From the NCBI GenBank assembly GCA_013619035.1, contig JABXKX010000324.1, positions 1 to 5,016 of the forward strand: a stretch of DNA of 5,016 nucleotides, read 5' to 3'. The notes beneath the pieces are model-generated. The model ran no database searches. It was given only the letters and a program-made list of their open reading frames with translations, and was not told the DNA's origin. Positions 1 to 5,016 of the stretch are shown here, piece after piece; the first letter of the stretch is position 1; each line of letters opens with the position of its first letter. This stretch comes from Peptostreptococcaceae bacterium. GTDB taxonomy: Bacteria > Bacillota_A > Clostridia > Peptostreptococcales > Acidaminobacteraceae. The position numbers and the translations under genes are program-made.

Positions 1-354
1 TATTCTAGTAGATCAAATAATTTGAATAAGATGCTGGGATTTGATCAGCCGAATTTAACTATAGATATTCAGAATACAAACTTAGATATTGCAAAAATAA
101 GAATTACCTATAACAATGAGTTGGAGATAATCAAATCAATCAACGGAAAAGAAAATGAAATAGTTGAAATGGCTTATAGATCAAATTCAGGTGATAAATT
201 GTATATTGAGTTAATAGATCATTATGGAGATGTAGTTTCAAATCTGAAACCAAATTTAAAGATTACTCCACAACATCTATATCAACCAAATATAAAGTAT
301 AACCTCGAAATAAGCATTGAAGATGAAGTACTAGAGTTTACACAAAATAAGTAA
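1..354 (+). CDS. C-terminal part of a protein of unknown function (5' end outside window)
   Basis: The reading frame is open from the first base and ends at tandem TAA TAA stops (352-357), giving at least 117 residues. A TTG at 22 and an ATG at 31 lie in frame, but neither has a convincing ribosome binding site in front and the frame continues upstream, so this is most likely the tail of a longer gene. The visible part has no membrane segment, no cysteine and no motif I recognise. It alternates hydrophobic and polar residues in short strand-like stretches, for example around ITYNNELEII and KLYIELIDHYGDVV, so an all-beta, Ig-like or carbohydrate-binding-like tail domain is possible; that is inference only. 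No U-rich hairpin terminator follows before the next gene, so read-through into 541-1485 is possible. Confidence 0.6.
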   Translation, partial: YSSRSNNLNKMLGFDQPNLTIDIQNTNLDIAKIRITYNNELEIIKSINGKENEIVEMAYRSNSGDKLYIELIDHYGDVVSNLKPNLKITPQHLYQPNIKYNLEISIEDEVLEFTQNK

Positions 355-382
355 TAAAGGTGAGTGATGTAAGGAGTTGGAT

Positions 383-412
383 TTGAAAGTAGTAGTTTCA
401 TAGTTTTATGAT
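383..412 (+). promoter_or_regulatory. Candidate sigma-A promoter for the gene at 541
   Basis: TTGAAA (383-388) is separated by 18 bases from TATGAT (407-412). Each box differs from consensus at one position. Transcription would start near 418-420, giving a leader of about 120 bases before the start codon at 541. The -35 box and spacer also contain a short inverted repeat (TGAAA 384-388 with TTTCA 396-400), probably incidental. This is a sequence match only; AT-rich DNA yields such matches by chance. Confidence 0.45.
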
Positions 413-417
413 TATGA

Positions 418-540
418 ACACTCCAGTTCTGCCAGCTAACTCACTCTTACATTAGTTACAGCGAGTGTGACATGAGAAAAAGTTGTAAGTCAACGGCGTC
501 ACAGATGCACTTCCGATAGAGATGTAAAAAAGGAGACTTT
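418..540 (+). promoter_or_regulatory. Possible structured 5' leader of the gene at 541
   Basis: This stretch encodes no evident protein and is somewhat richer in G and C than its surroundings. It can form TGTGAC (466-471) with GTCACA (498-503), enclosing GTTG (482-485) with CAAC (491-494). An alternative hairpin pairs CACTC (442-446) with GAGTG (463-467). The two compete because bases 466-467 are used by both. The leader ends in AAGGAGA (530-536), four bases from the ATG at 541. I tried to match it to known riboswitch cores (c-di-GMP I and II, purine, TPP, cobalamin) and found no match. It may be a regulatory leader, or a remnant of non-functional sequence. Confidence 0.25.
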
Positions 541-1485
541 ATGAAAAAATACATTAAGAAGTATATGGTTGTTTGTGTTGTTCTAATTATTATAGTTTTA
601 ATGGGTTATATGTCAATAAACAGTCAGATCAATGAAACGATAAGCATAAGCTTTGATAATAAAAGTTATGATTTAAAAGAGCTGGAATTTAGGGAAGAGC
701 CTTTCAAAGTATTCTTTGAAGAGTATTCTAAAATACCATTGATACCTGAGAATACCAATATACTTATTGATTTTCATGATCTTAAAGTAGATCAAATAGA
801 AGTCTTAGATTACTTATTAGATGAAGAAGGACATTTCAGATTTACAGAAAAAGAAATAGTAACATTACCTCTAGAAGGTATCAATACAGACTACTTTTTA
901 AAATTAAGTCCACATCCAGCCATGTATCTGAGTTCTACTATGGAAACGCATGTTTATAGAGGGCTTGAACTGGTTATTACAAGTGATGGCAGTACTCAGA
1001 GTTATTTGTTCGTATTCCAAACAGAAACAGGATTTGATTTAACAGAACCAAATGAAGTGACGCCGGAGGTTGCTTACGAAGTATCTGATTTATCGATTCT
1101 GTATGTTTTAGCAATAGAGAGTATCATCGGTGTCGATCCGGCTTTGAATCAAGACATGACGTATATAGCGGTTAATTTTGATACGATTGAAGGGCTGACT
1201 GATGATATTAGGCATGCTATGGAAATCTATTTATCGAAATATAAACTACCGATAATAGATGAGTCTTATGAGACTTTAGTTGAGAAGAATATGGTGATTG
1301 ATGATCAGTATATTGAAGGTATTCTAATAGAATTTGATTCTTTTGTTCATGTATCGGAGAATGAAGTTATAATAGAAGGGTCCAAATTTAAATCAGGTTT
1401 AGGTGCCGTAGGTGTTGAAGTCGTCTTAAGTAGAGTAGATGGTGTATGGACTGTAACATCAGTTGAGGTGACATGGATAAGTTAA
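541..1485 (+). CDS. Membrane-anchored extracytoplasmic protein of unknown function
   Basis: This is a 314-residue protein. A lysine-rich start (MKKYIKKY) is followed by a single hydrophobic segment at about residues 9-26, then a long hydrophilic region. This predicts an N-terminal anchor or uncleaved signal with the rest outside the cell; Cys12 lies inside the hydrophobic stretch and is not a lipobox. The body is acidic and has no catalytic motif I can identify. The last 45 residues or so look like a compact beta-rich domain (GSKFKSGLGAVGVEVVLSRV, then DGVWTVTSVEVTWIS). Similar tails with a G-A-x-G turn and a final W-x-V pattern occur in uncharacterised Bacillota secreted proteins, from memory only. 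The start is supported by AAGGAGA four bases upstream. It has its own candidate promoter and a terminator at 1504-1542, so it appears to be a separate transcription unit from the transporter operon. I do not assign a function. Confidence 0.75.
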   Translation: MKKYIKKYMVVCVVLIIIVLMGYMSINSQINETISISFDNKSYDLKELEFREEPFKVFFEEYSKIPLIPENTNILIDFHDLKVDQIEVLDYLLDEEGHFRFTEKEIVTLPLEGINTDYFLKLSPHPAMYLSSTMETHVYRGLELVITSDGSTQSYLFVFQTETGFDLTEPNEVTPEVAYEVSDLSILYVLAIESIIGVDPALNQDMTYIAVNFDTIEGLTDDIRHAMEIYLSKYKLPIIDESYETLVEKNMVIDDQYIEGILIEFDSFVHVSENEVIIEGSKFKSGLGAVGVEVVLSRVDGVWTVTSVEVTWIS

Positions 1486-1503
1486 TAAAATTTTGTAATA
1501 AAC

Positions 1504-1542
1504 AGAAGACTTTATGAACAAAATAGAGGTCTTCTTTTTTTT
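1504..1542 (+). terminator. Intrinsic terminator after the membrane-anchored protein
   Basis: A nine-pair stem, AGAAGACTT (1504-1512) with AGGTCTTCT (1527-1535) including one G-U pair, encloses a 14-base loop and runs directly into a tract of eight T (1535-1542). It lies 18 bases past the TAA at 1483-1485. It separates this gene from the promoter at 1550. Confidence 0.85.
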
Positions 1543-1549
1543 ACAATTA

Positions 1550-1578
1550 TTGACTTTGTTAGTTAATTATTATACAAT
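1550..1578 (+). promoter_or_regulatory. Sigma-A promoter of the regulator-transporter operon
   Basis: TTGACT (1550-1555) is separated by exactly 17 bases from TACAAT (1573-1578). Each box matches consensus at five of six positions. The predicted start is near 1584-1586, about 30 bases before the ATG at 1617. It sits immediately after the upstream terminator and is the only good promoter seen ahead of the four overlapping genes, so it probably drives all of 1617-4681. Confidence 0.7.
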
Positions 1579-1588
1579 TCAAGTATAA

Positions 1589-1606
1589 ATGTACCATATG
1601 GGACAT
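1589..1606 (+). promoter_or_regulatory. Candidate operator: 18-base near-palindrome
   Basis: ATGTACCATATGGGACAT is symmetrical about 1597/1598. Eight of nine position pairs are complementary; the one mismatch is A1593 against G1602. It has a perfect CCATATGG core and TGT/ACA arms. It lies just downstream of the predicted transcription start and directly ahead of the ribosome binding site (1607-1612). A dimeric regulator bound here would block transcription, so autorepression by the Crp-family protein encoded next is the simplest reading. It is not the E. coli CRP consensus (TGTGA-N6-TCACA). Binding is inferred, not shown. Confidence 0.45.
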
Positions 1607-1616
1607 AGGAGGCAGT

Positions 1617-2261
1617 ATGTTAAAGATATTAATGGATAATCCAATATTTCATAACATCTCTATGGATCAACTTGAAACCTTCTTTCAATCATCAGGGGAA
1701 ATCCTTGAATTTAATAAAGATGATGTGGCTTACGATAGTGACAAACACATTAAAAGTATGATGTTTTTATTAAAAGGAAATGCAAGAGTTGAACAGATTT
1801 CAGAGGACAATTTAACTTTTTTGAAGCGAATAGTACCGGGTGAGTTATTCGGAGTATTATCAATTTTTACAGATATTGATTATTACCCAACTCGTGTAAC
1901 ATTCGAAAAGAAAAGCATGGTTCTTATGCTAAAAGAACATGAAGTTTTAGAGCTTCTAAATCAAGACCCAAATCTGTTAAAGAATTATTTGACATTTTTT
2001 AATGGACAGGTGCAGTATTTATTGGATAGGATTGCTTTGTTTTCAATCCCTAATGGAGAAGATAGAGTATTGACTTACATAAGTAGACTAAAAGCTAGTA
2101 CACAATCAAATGAGTTAATATTACCGATGTCAAAAGTAGAACTGGCAGAATATTTAGGTATTGCAAGATCTACGTTATACAGAGTATTTGATAAACTAAT
2201 AGACAATCAAATGTTGGAAATCAAAGGTAATAAACTCAATATCTTAGGAGGCATTAAATGA
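1617..2261 (+). CDS. Crp/Fnr-family transcriptional regulator, ligand unknown
   Basis: This 214-residue protein has the usual length and layout of the family. A cyclic-nucleotide-binding-type beta-barrel spans about residues 10-110, including LLKGNARVEQ (51-60) and PGELFGVLSIF (74-84). A long dimerisation helix follows at about 115-140. A C-terminal helix-turn-helix lies at about 171-195 (MSKVELAEYLGIARSTLYRVFDKL), with recognition helix 183-194. Against E. coli CRP, recognition residues R180 and R185 match R184 and R189, but E181 is replaced by S185, so a different DNA site is expected. The cAMP-contacting E72, R82 and S83 align with V80, Y90 and P91, so cAMP binding is unlikely. There is no cysteine, which excludes an FNR-type iron-sulfur cluster. 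AGGAGG (1607-1612) lies four bases before the ATG. The stop overlaps the next start (ATGA, 2258-2261). It probably controls its own operon. Confidence 0.92.
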   Translation: MLKILMDNPIFHNISMDQLETFFQSSGEILEFNKDDVAYDSDKHIKSMMFLLKGNARVEQISEDNLTFLKRIVPGELFGVLSIFTDIDYYPTRVTFEKKSMVLMLKEHEVLELLNQDPNLLKNYLTFFNGQVQYLLDRIALFSIPNGEDRVLTYISRLKASTQSNELILPMSKVELAEYLGIARSTLYRVFDKLIDNQMLEIKGNKLNILGGIK

Positions 2262-3313
2262 AAAAAAGTCTAATATTAATAGGAATTATGATCATCTCAG
2301 TTATGATGGTTATCGGGTGTTCAAATGACACAAACAATGCGGTGGATAATTCGGTAACAAATGCTGAAAATGCATCTGTTGAAGAAACAACTGAAGATGT
2401 TGTTGAGGAAACGCCTGTTGAAAGACCTGAGTTAAGAGTTGCAACGTTAAAAGGACCAACAGGTATGGGTATGGTTCAAATGATGGAAAATGATGAATTA
2501 GAGACAAGTGTTATAGATTATACCTTTGACCTTGTTGGTGCGCCGGATCAAATCATTGGTAAAGTTGTACAAGGCGAAGTTGAAATTGCTGCTGTACCAA
2601 CTAACTTAGCATCTATATTAAGTGTAAAAACAGAAGGTCAAGTACAATTATTAGCGGTTAATACGCTTGGTGTACTTTATGTATTAGAAAATGGTGAAGA
2701 AATTCAGAGCATTGAAGATTTAAAAGGTAAAACTTTAAGATCATCAGGTAAAGGTGCTTCTCCAGAATATATTTTAAATTATGTATTGGCTGAAAATGGT
2801 TTAACAGATGATGTAACGGTTGAATATGCAGTAGAACATAGTGAATTAGCAACAACAACAACTGCTGGTGATACAACGCTTGCATTGTTACCGCAACCAT
2901 TTGTAACGTCAACTTTAATGGCTAATGAAGATGTTAGAATTGCTTTAGATCTTACTAAAGAATGGGAAAAAGTAACTGATGGTTCTGTATTACCAATGGG
3001 TGCTATCATTGTAAATAAAGCATATGCTGAAGCCAATCCAGAAGTCATTGAAGCGTTTATGGCTGAGTATCAAGCCTCTGTAGAGTTTGTAAATGCATCG
3101 CCAGAAGATGCGGGTCTATTAGTAGAGAAATTCGGTATTTTACCAAAAGCTGCTTTGGCAACAAAAGCGATTCCAAACTGTAACATTACATTGATTGATG
3201 CACAAACTTCAAAAGAATCAGTTATGAAGTTCTTTGAGATTCTAAATGATTTTAATCCAAAGTCAATTGGTGGTTCATTACCAGAGGATTCATTCTTCTA
3301 TGAAAAGAAATAA
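2258..3313 (+). CDS. ABC transporter substrate-binding lipoprotein (NMT1/nitrate-sulfonate-taurine class)
   Basis: This 351-residue protein starts with a lipoprotein signal: MKK, a hydrophobic stretch, then lipobox VIGC with the lipidated cysteine at 21. A flexible Asn/Thr/Glu/Val-rich acidic linker follows (about 22-57), then a two-lobed periplasmic-binding-type domain. Features resembling COG0715 and NMT1-like proteins are LRVATLKGPTGMGMV (59-73), a 'VGAPDQIIGKVVQGEVEIAAVPTNLAS'-type stretch (93-119) in which the conserved V-P-T-N loop contacts ligand in relatives, and 'SIEDLKGKTLRSSGKGAS' (from about 151). It is expected on the outer face of the membrane, delivering a small substrate to the permease. 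The substrate is unknown: nitrate, sulfonates, taurine, bicarbonate and pyrimidine precursors are all handled by this superfamily. AGGAGG (2246-2251) lies six bases before the ATG. The gene overlaps the regulator by 4 bases and the permease by 14, implying translational coupling. Confidence 0.9.
   Translation: MKKSLILIGIMIISVMMVIGCSNDTNNAVDNSVTNAENASVEETTEDVVEETPVERPELRVATLKGPTGMGMVQMMENDELETSVIDYTFDLVGAPDQIIGKVVQGEVEIAAVPTNLASILSVKTEGQVQLLAVNTLGVLYVLENGEEIQSIEDLKGKTLRSSGKGASPEYILNYVLAENGLTDDVTVEYAVEHSELATTTTAGDTTLALLPQPFVTSTLMANEDVRIALDLTKEWEKVTDGSVLPMGAIIVNKAYAEANPEVIEAFMAEYQASVEFVNASPEDAGLLVEKFGILPKAALATKAIPNCNITLIDAQTSKESVMKFFEILNDFNPKSIGGSLPEDSFFYEKK
3283..3288 (+). promoter_or_regulatory. 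Ribosome binding site that sets the permease start
   Basis: AGAGGA lies 11 bases before the ATG at 3300, inside the end of the binding-protein gene. This supports 3300 over the in-frame ATG at 3246, which would add 18 hydrophilic residues and lengthen the overlap to 68 bases. Confidence 0.55.
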
Positions 3314-4055
3314 ACTACGAGAAGGATTTTTTATCCTTCTCTTTTGGATATCATTATGGTGGTTATTATCCATTATCGCTAATAAATTTTATGTTCCTTC
3401 GCCATTAGAAACAGGGAAAGTACTGGTGACTCTTTTAAGTACTTCTTTGACATATAAAATTCTTTTATCGAGTATCATTAGAGTACTAATTGCTTTATCA
3501 ATTGGTATTGGACTCGGAGTTGGTTTAGGTATTTTAGCGGGTATGAATGACATGGTCTATAAGACTTTGCAACCCGTAATCATAGCTATAAAATCAACGC
3601 CTGTTGTTTCATTTATTATTCTTTTGATTATCTTAGTAGAAGATGCTTGGGTACCAAGTCTTTGTGGGATACTATTATGCTTTCCAATCATTTATTACAA
3701 TGTTGTAGAAGGGTATAAGATGGTAGATACAGAGTTAATTAGCATGTCTACTATTTATAAAGTACCATTTTATAGAAAACTCAAAAAATTATATTTGCCA
3801 AGTACATTACCGTATTTATTTGCAGGTGTTTTAACCAGTATAGGCATCTGTTGGAAAGGTACAATTGCAGCTGAAGTTATTGCATTTATTAATGATTCGG
3901 TTGGACAACAATTGTATGATGGTAAAGTATGGATGGATTATGACCATGTCTTTGCATGGACGTTTTTAATCATCATCTGCAGTTTATGTATTGAGATTAT
4001 AACAAAACGTTTGATAAAGAAGGTTAAGTATTATGAGAGATTTAAGGTGATTTAA
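3300..4055 (+). CDS. ABC transporter permease (SsuC/TauC-like, BPD_transp_1)
   Basis: From the ATG at 3300 this is a 251-residue integral membrane protein, the normal length for SsuC/TauC/NrtB-like permeases. About six membrane segments can be seen, near residues 9-27, 54-80, 93-113, 118-136, 172-196 and 216-238. The cytoplasmic coupling loop (about 145-171) has the family pattern E-L-x-x-M-S-x-x-Y-K-V ending in LPSTLPYLFAG, although the classical E-A-A triad is not conserved. It is followed by the characteristic SIGICWKGTIAAEVIAF. The N-terminal VPSP (32-35) after the first helix is also typical. It should form a homodimeric pore with the ATPase encoded next. It overlaps the binding-protein gene by 14 bases, and its TAA shares one base with the ATPase start (TAATG). 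The general class is certain; the substrate is not. Confidence 0.9.
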   Translation: MKRNKLREGFFILLFWISLWWLLSIIANKFYVPSPLETGKVLVTLLSTSLTYKILLSSIIRVLIALSIGIGLGVGLGILAGMNDMVYKTLQPVIIAIKSTPVVSFIILLIILVEDAWVPSLCGILLCFPIIYYNVVEGYKMVDTELISMSTIYKVPFYRKLKKLYLPSTLPYLFAGVLTSIGICWKGTIAAEVIAFINDSVGQQLYDGKVWMDYDHVFAWTFLIIICSLCIEIITKRLIKKVKYYERFKVI

Positions 4056-4681
4056 TGATAACACTAAAAAATATTCATAAAGCTTTTGGTCAACTGAAAG
4101 TAATGGAAGACTTTTCAATTGATTTTGAAGAAGGTAAGGTGACTTGTTTACTTGGACCATCTGGTTGTGGTAAATCAACAATTCTTAAGATGCTTTCTAG
4201 ATTAGATACAAAGTACGCTGGTAATGTGGTCGGTTTGGAAAATATGAAATTATCATATGTATTCCAGGAAAGTCGTCTGATTCCTTGGTTAACAGTAGAG
4301 GAGAATCTTTTATATGTTTTAGAAGGTAAACTACCTGAGGATATATTGAAAGAACGTGTTGAGTTTTTCTTAAACAAAGTGGAATTGATCGCGTTTAGAA
4401 ATGCATATCCGAACACTCTAAGTGGTGGCATGAAACAAAGAGTTTCTTTAGCTAGAGCGTTTTCCATGCCTCATGATATATTATTGATGGATGAACCCTT
4501 TCAAGGCTTAGATGATGAACTTAAGGATCAATTGATGACACTACTGGAAGAACTGATTGCTCTAGATAAAAAGACTGTGATTATGGTAACCCATGATTTA
4601 CAAGAAGCCAGTCGCTTAGGGGATAAAATTATTAGACTAATTGGGTGCCCTATTACAAGTAGTGAAGAAATAAGATTATAA
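4055..4681 (+). CDS. ABC transporter ATP-binding protein (SsuB/TauB-like)
   Basis: This 208-residue protein carries all the nucleotide-binding motifs: Walker A GPSGCGKST (34-42), Q-loop around Q71 in YVFQESRLIPWLTVEEN, signature LSGGMKQR (122-129), Walker B ILLMDE (142-147) with catalytic E147, D-loop GLD (151-153) and switch histidine H180 in MVTHD. The 'Q-E-x-x-L-(I/L)-P-W-x-T-V-x-x-N' stretch is typical of nitrate/sulfonate/taurine importers. It is shorter than SsuB or TauB relatives (commonly about 240-260 residues), ending about 27 residues after the switch histidine, but no catalytic motif is missing. The D-loop reads MDEPFQGLD where MDEPFGALD is usual. AAGGTGA (4044-4050) precedes the ATG, which overlaps the permease stop by one base. 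It powers the permease as a homodimer on the cytoplasmic face. Last gene of the operon. Confidence 0.95.
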   Translation: MITLKNIHKAFGQLKVMEDFSIDFEEGKVTCLLGPSGCGKSTILKMLSRLDTKYAGNVVGLENMKLSYVFQESRLIPWLTVEENLLYVLEGKLPEDILKERVEFFLNKVELIAFRNAYPNTLSGGMKQRVSLARAFSMPHDILLMDEPFQGLDDELKDQLMTLLEELIALDKKTVIMVTHDLQEASRLGDKIIRLIGCPITSSEEIRL

Positions 4682-4693
4682 CAAAACGATGAC

Positions 4694-4729
4694 AAAAGAT
4701 AAGTGTTGATTAAATGCTTTCTTTTTTTT
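4694..4729 (+). terminator. Probable terminator of the transporter operon
   Basis: AAAAGA-T-AAGTGTT (4694-4707) pairs with AATGCTTTCTTTT (4713-4725). This gives a 13-pair AT-rich stem with one bulged T (4700), two G-U pairs and a five-base loop, running into eight T (4722-4729). Part of the T tract is used in the stem, so it is weaker on paper than the terminator at 1504-1542. It begins 13 bases after the ATPase stop. Confidence 0.6.
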
Positions 4730-4741
4730 GTTCTCACTTAC

Positions 4742-4747
4742 TATAAT
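4742..4747 (+). promoter_or_regulatory. -10 box for the small membrane protein gene
   Basis: There is a perfect TATAAT, with an expected start near 4754 and a leader of about 25 bases. No good -35 box exists at 16-18 bases upstream; that space is filled by the T tract of the preceding terminator. There is no TG extension either. The promoter may be weak or helped by an activator, or the gene may also be reached by read-through. Confidence 0.4.
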
Positions 4748-4766
4748 ATGGTAAAATTAAATAAAA

Positions 4767-4772
4767 AGGGGA
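4767..4772 (+). promoter_or_regulatory. Ribosome binding site deciding a TTG start
   Basis: AGGGGA, within AAAAAGGGGAAA, lies six bases before the TTG at 4779. The nearby ATG at 4774 is in another frame and meets TGA after two codons, so the TTG is the supported start. Confidence 0.6.
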
Positions 4773-4778
4773 AATGCA

Positions 4779-4973
4779 TTGAGAATTTTACTAGGAATCA
4801 TCTTGATTGTTATTGGTATTTTATGTATTGTTAAACCAGAATTCATGTCAATGTTTGGTGAACGTTGGAAATATAAAAATGCTGAACCAAGCGAATTAAA
4901 CATTGGCATAACTGTAATAAGTGGTATCGTTTTAGTTATTTTTGGTGTTGTCTATATGTTTACAGATTTCTAG
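4779..4973 (+). CDS. Small two-helix membrane protein, DUF6199-like
   Basis: This 64-residue protein has two hydrophobic helices, about residues 3-18 (ILLGIILIVIGILCIV) and 41-61 (NIGITVISGIVLVIFGVVYM and beyond). Between them is a short polar stretch, KPEFMSMFGERWKYKNAEPS, containing a W-K-x-x-x-A-E-P-S element. That spacing, the K-P after the first helix and the W...AEPS element resemble DUF6199, a family of small Bacillota membrane proteins of unknown role; the match is from memory and unverified. With an even number of helices both ends should lie on the same side of the membrane. It has a TTG start with a good ribosome binding site, its own -10 box and a following terminator, so it appears to be monocistronic and not part of the transporter operon. 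Confidence 0.75.
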   Translation: MRILLGIILIVIGILCIVKPEFMSMFGERWKYKNAEPSELNIGITVISGIVLVIFGVVYMFTDF

Positions 4974-5003
4974 AGAGTGTTAAAAACACTTTCTATTATT
5001 TTG
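4971..5003 (+). terminator. Terminator overlapping the stop codon of the small membrane protein gene
   Basis: TAGAGAGTGTT (4971-4981) pairs with AACACTTTCTA (4985-4995) in an 11-pair stem with one G-U pair and a three-base loop. TTATTTTGT follows, an interrupted T tract. The stem includes the TAG stop itself (4971-4973), so a terminating ribosome would cover the 5' arm. The remaining bases to the window end hold nothing recognisable. Confidence 0.6.
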
Positions 5004-5016
5004 TCCATAAATAATG

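Noticed and set aside
22..354. Complete 110-residue gene starting at TTG 22
   Set aside because: The frame is open upstream to the window edge and no ribosome binding site precedes the TTG, so a partial gene is more likely.
384..400. TGAAA-N7-TTTCA hairpin as a terminator for the first gene
   Set aside because: It has only five AT-rich pairs, no T tract follows, and it coincides with the candidate -35 box and spacer.
466..503. TGTGAC...GTCACA as a CRP-type operator
   Set aside because: The arms resemble CRP half-sites, but they are 26 bases apart instead of the six needed between TGTGA and TCACA, so a single dimer could not bind both. An RNA stem is the more natural reading.
355..540. Known riboswitch, tRNA or mobile-element end in the gap
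   Set aside because: No conserved core of the riboswitch classes I can recall, no cloverleaf, and no terminal repeats or target duplications were found.
2310..3048. Open frames on the reverse strand inside the binding-protein gene
   Set aside because: They are shadows of a codon-biased real gene: low-complexity Leu/His/Gln-rich translations with no start signals.
3246..3299. Upstream in-frame ATG extending the permease by 18 residues
   Set aside because: The extra residues are hydrophilic, lack a good ribosome binding site, and would increase the overlap with the binding-protein gene to 68 bases. The ATG at 3300 gives the family's normal length and N-terminus.
4090..4467. 125-codon reverse-strand open frame opposite the ATPase gene
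   Set aside because: It lies wholly opposite the conserved nucleotide-binding motifs and has no independent support.

Overview
The window is AT-rich, strictly plus-strand DNA with strong AGGAGG-type ribosome binding sites, a TTG start, sigma-A-like promoters and short AT-rich hairpin terminators. TGA is used as a stop (end of the regulator gene) and TGG encodes tryptophan. This suggests a low-GC Bacillota bacterium, most likely a clostridial relative. The species cannot be named from this sequence.

Layout: (1) positions 1-354 hold the 3' end of a gene of unknown function, cut by the window edge. (2) Positions 355-540 are a 186-base gap with a plausible promoter and a leader that can fold, in front of (3) a 314-residue protein of unknown function anchored by one N-terminal membrane segment (541-1485), closed by a good intrinsic terminator. 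(4) Positions 1550-1606 hold a strong promoter followed by an 18-base near-palindrome. (5) Positions 1617-4681 form a four-gene operon in which every gene overlaps the next by 1 to 14 bases. It encodes a Crp/Fnr-family regulator, a substrate-binding lipoprotein, an inner-membrane permease and an ATPase. A probable terminator follows. (6) Positions 4779-4973 encode a 64-residue two-helix membrane protein resembling DUF6199, with a hairpin terminator overlapping its stop codon.

The centre of the window is a complete ABC importer of the nitrate/sulfonate/taurine/NMT1-like class: one binding lipoprotein, one permease expected to act as a homodimer, and one ATPase expected to act as a homodimer. 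It is co-transcribed with its own probable regulator. That regulator has no cysteines, so it is not an iron-sulfur sensor of the FNR type. By motif alignment it also lacks the glutamate, arginine and serine that hold cAMP in E. coli CRP, so its signal is unknown. The palindrome just downstream of the promoter is where an autorepressor would be expected to bind. The transported substrate cannot be read from the sequence.

I see no mobile element, CRISPR array, tRNA or rRNA, and nothing that clearly amounts to a new defence or mobile system. The items most worth pursuing are the unknown ligand and substrate of the regulator-transporter unit and the foldable leader at 418-540.
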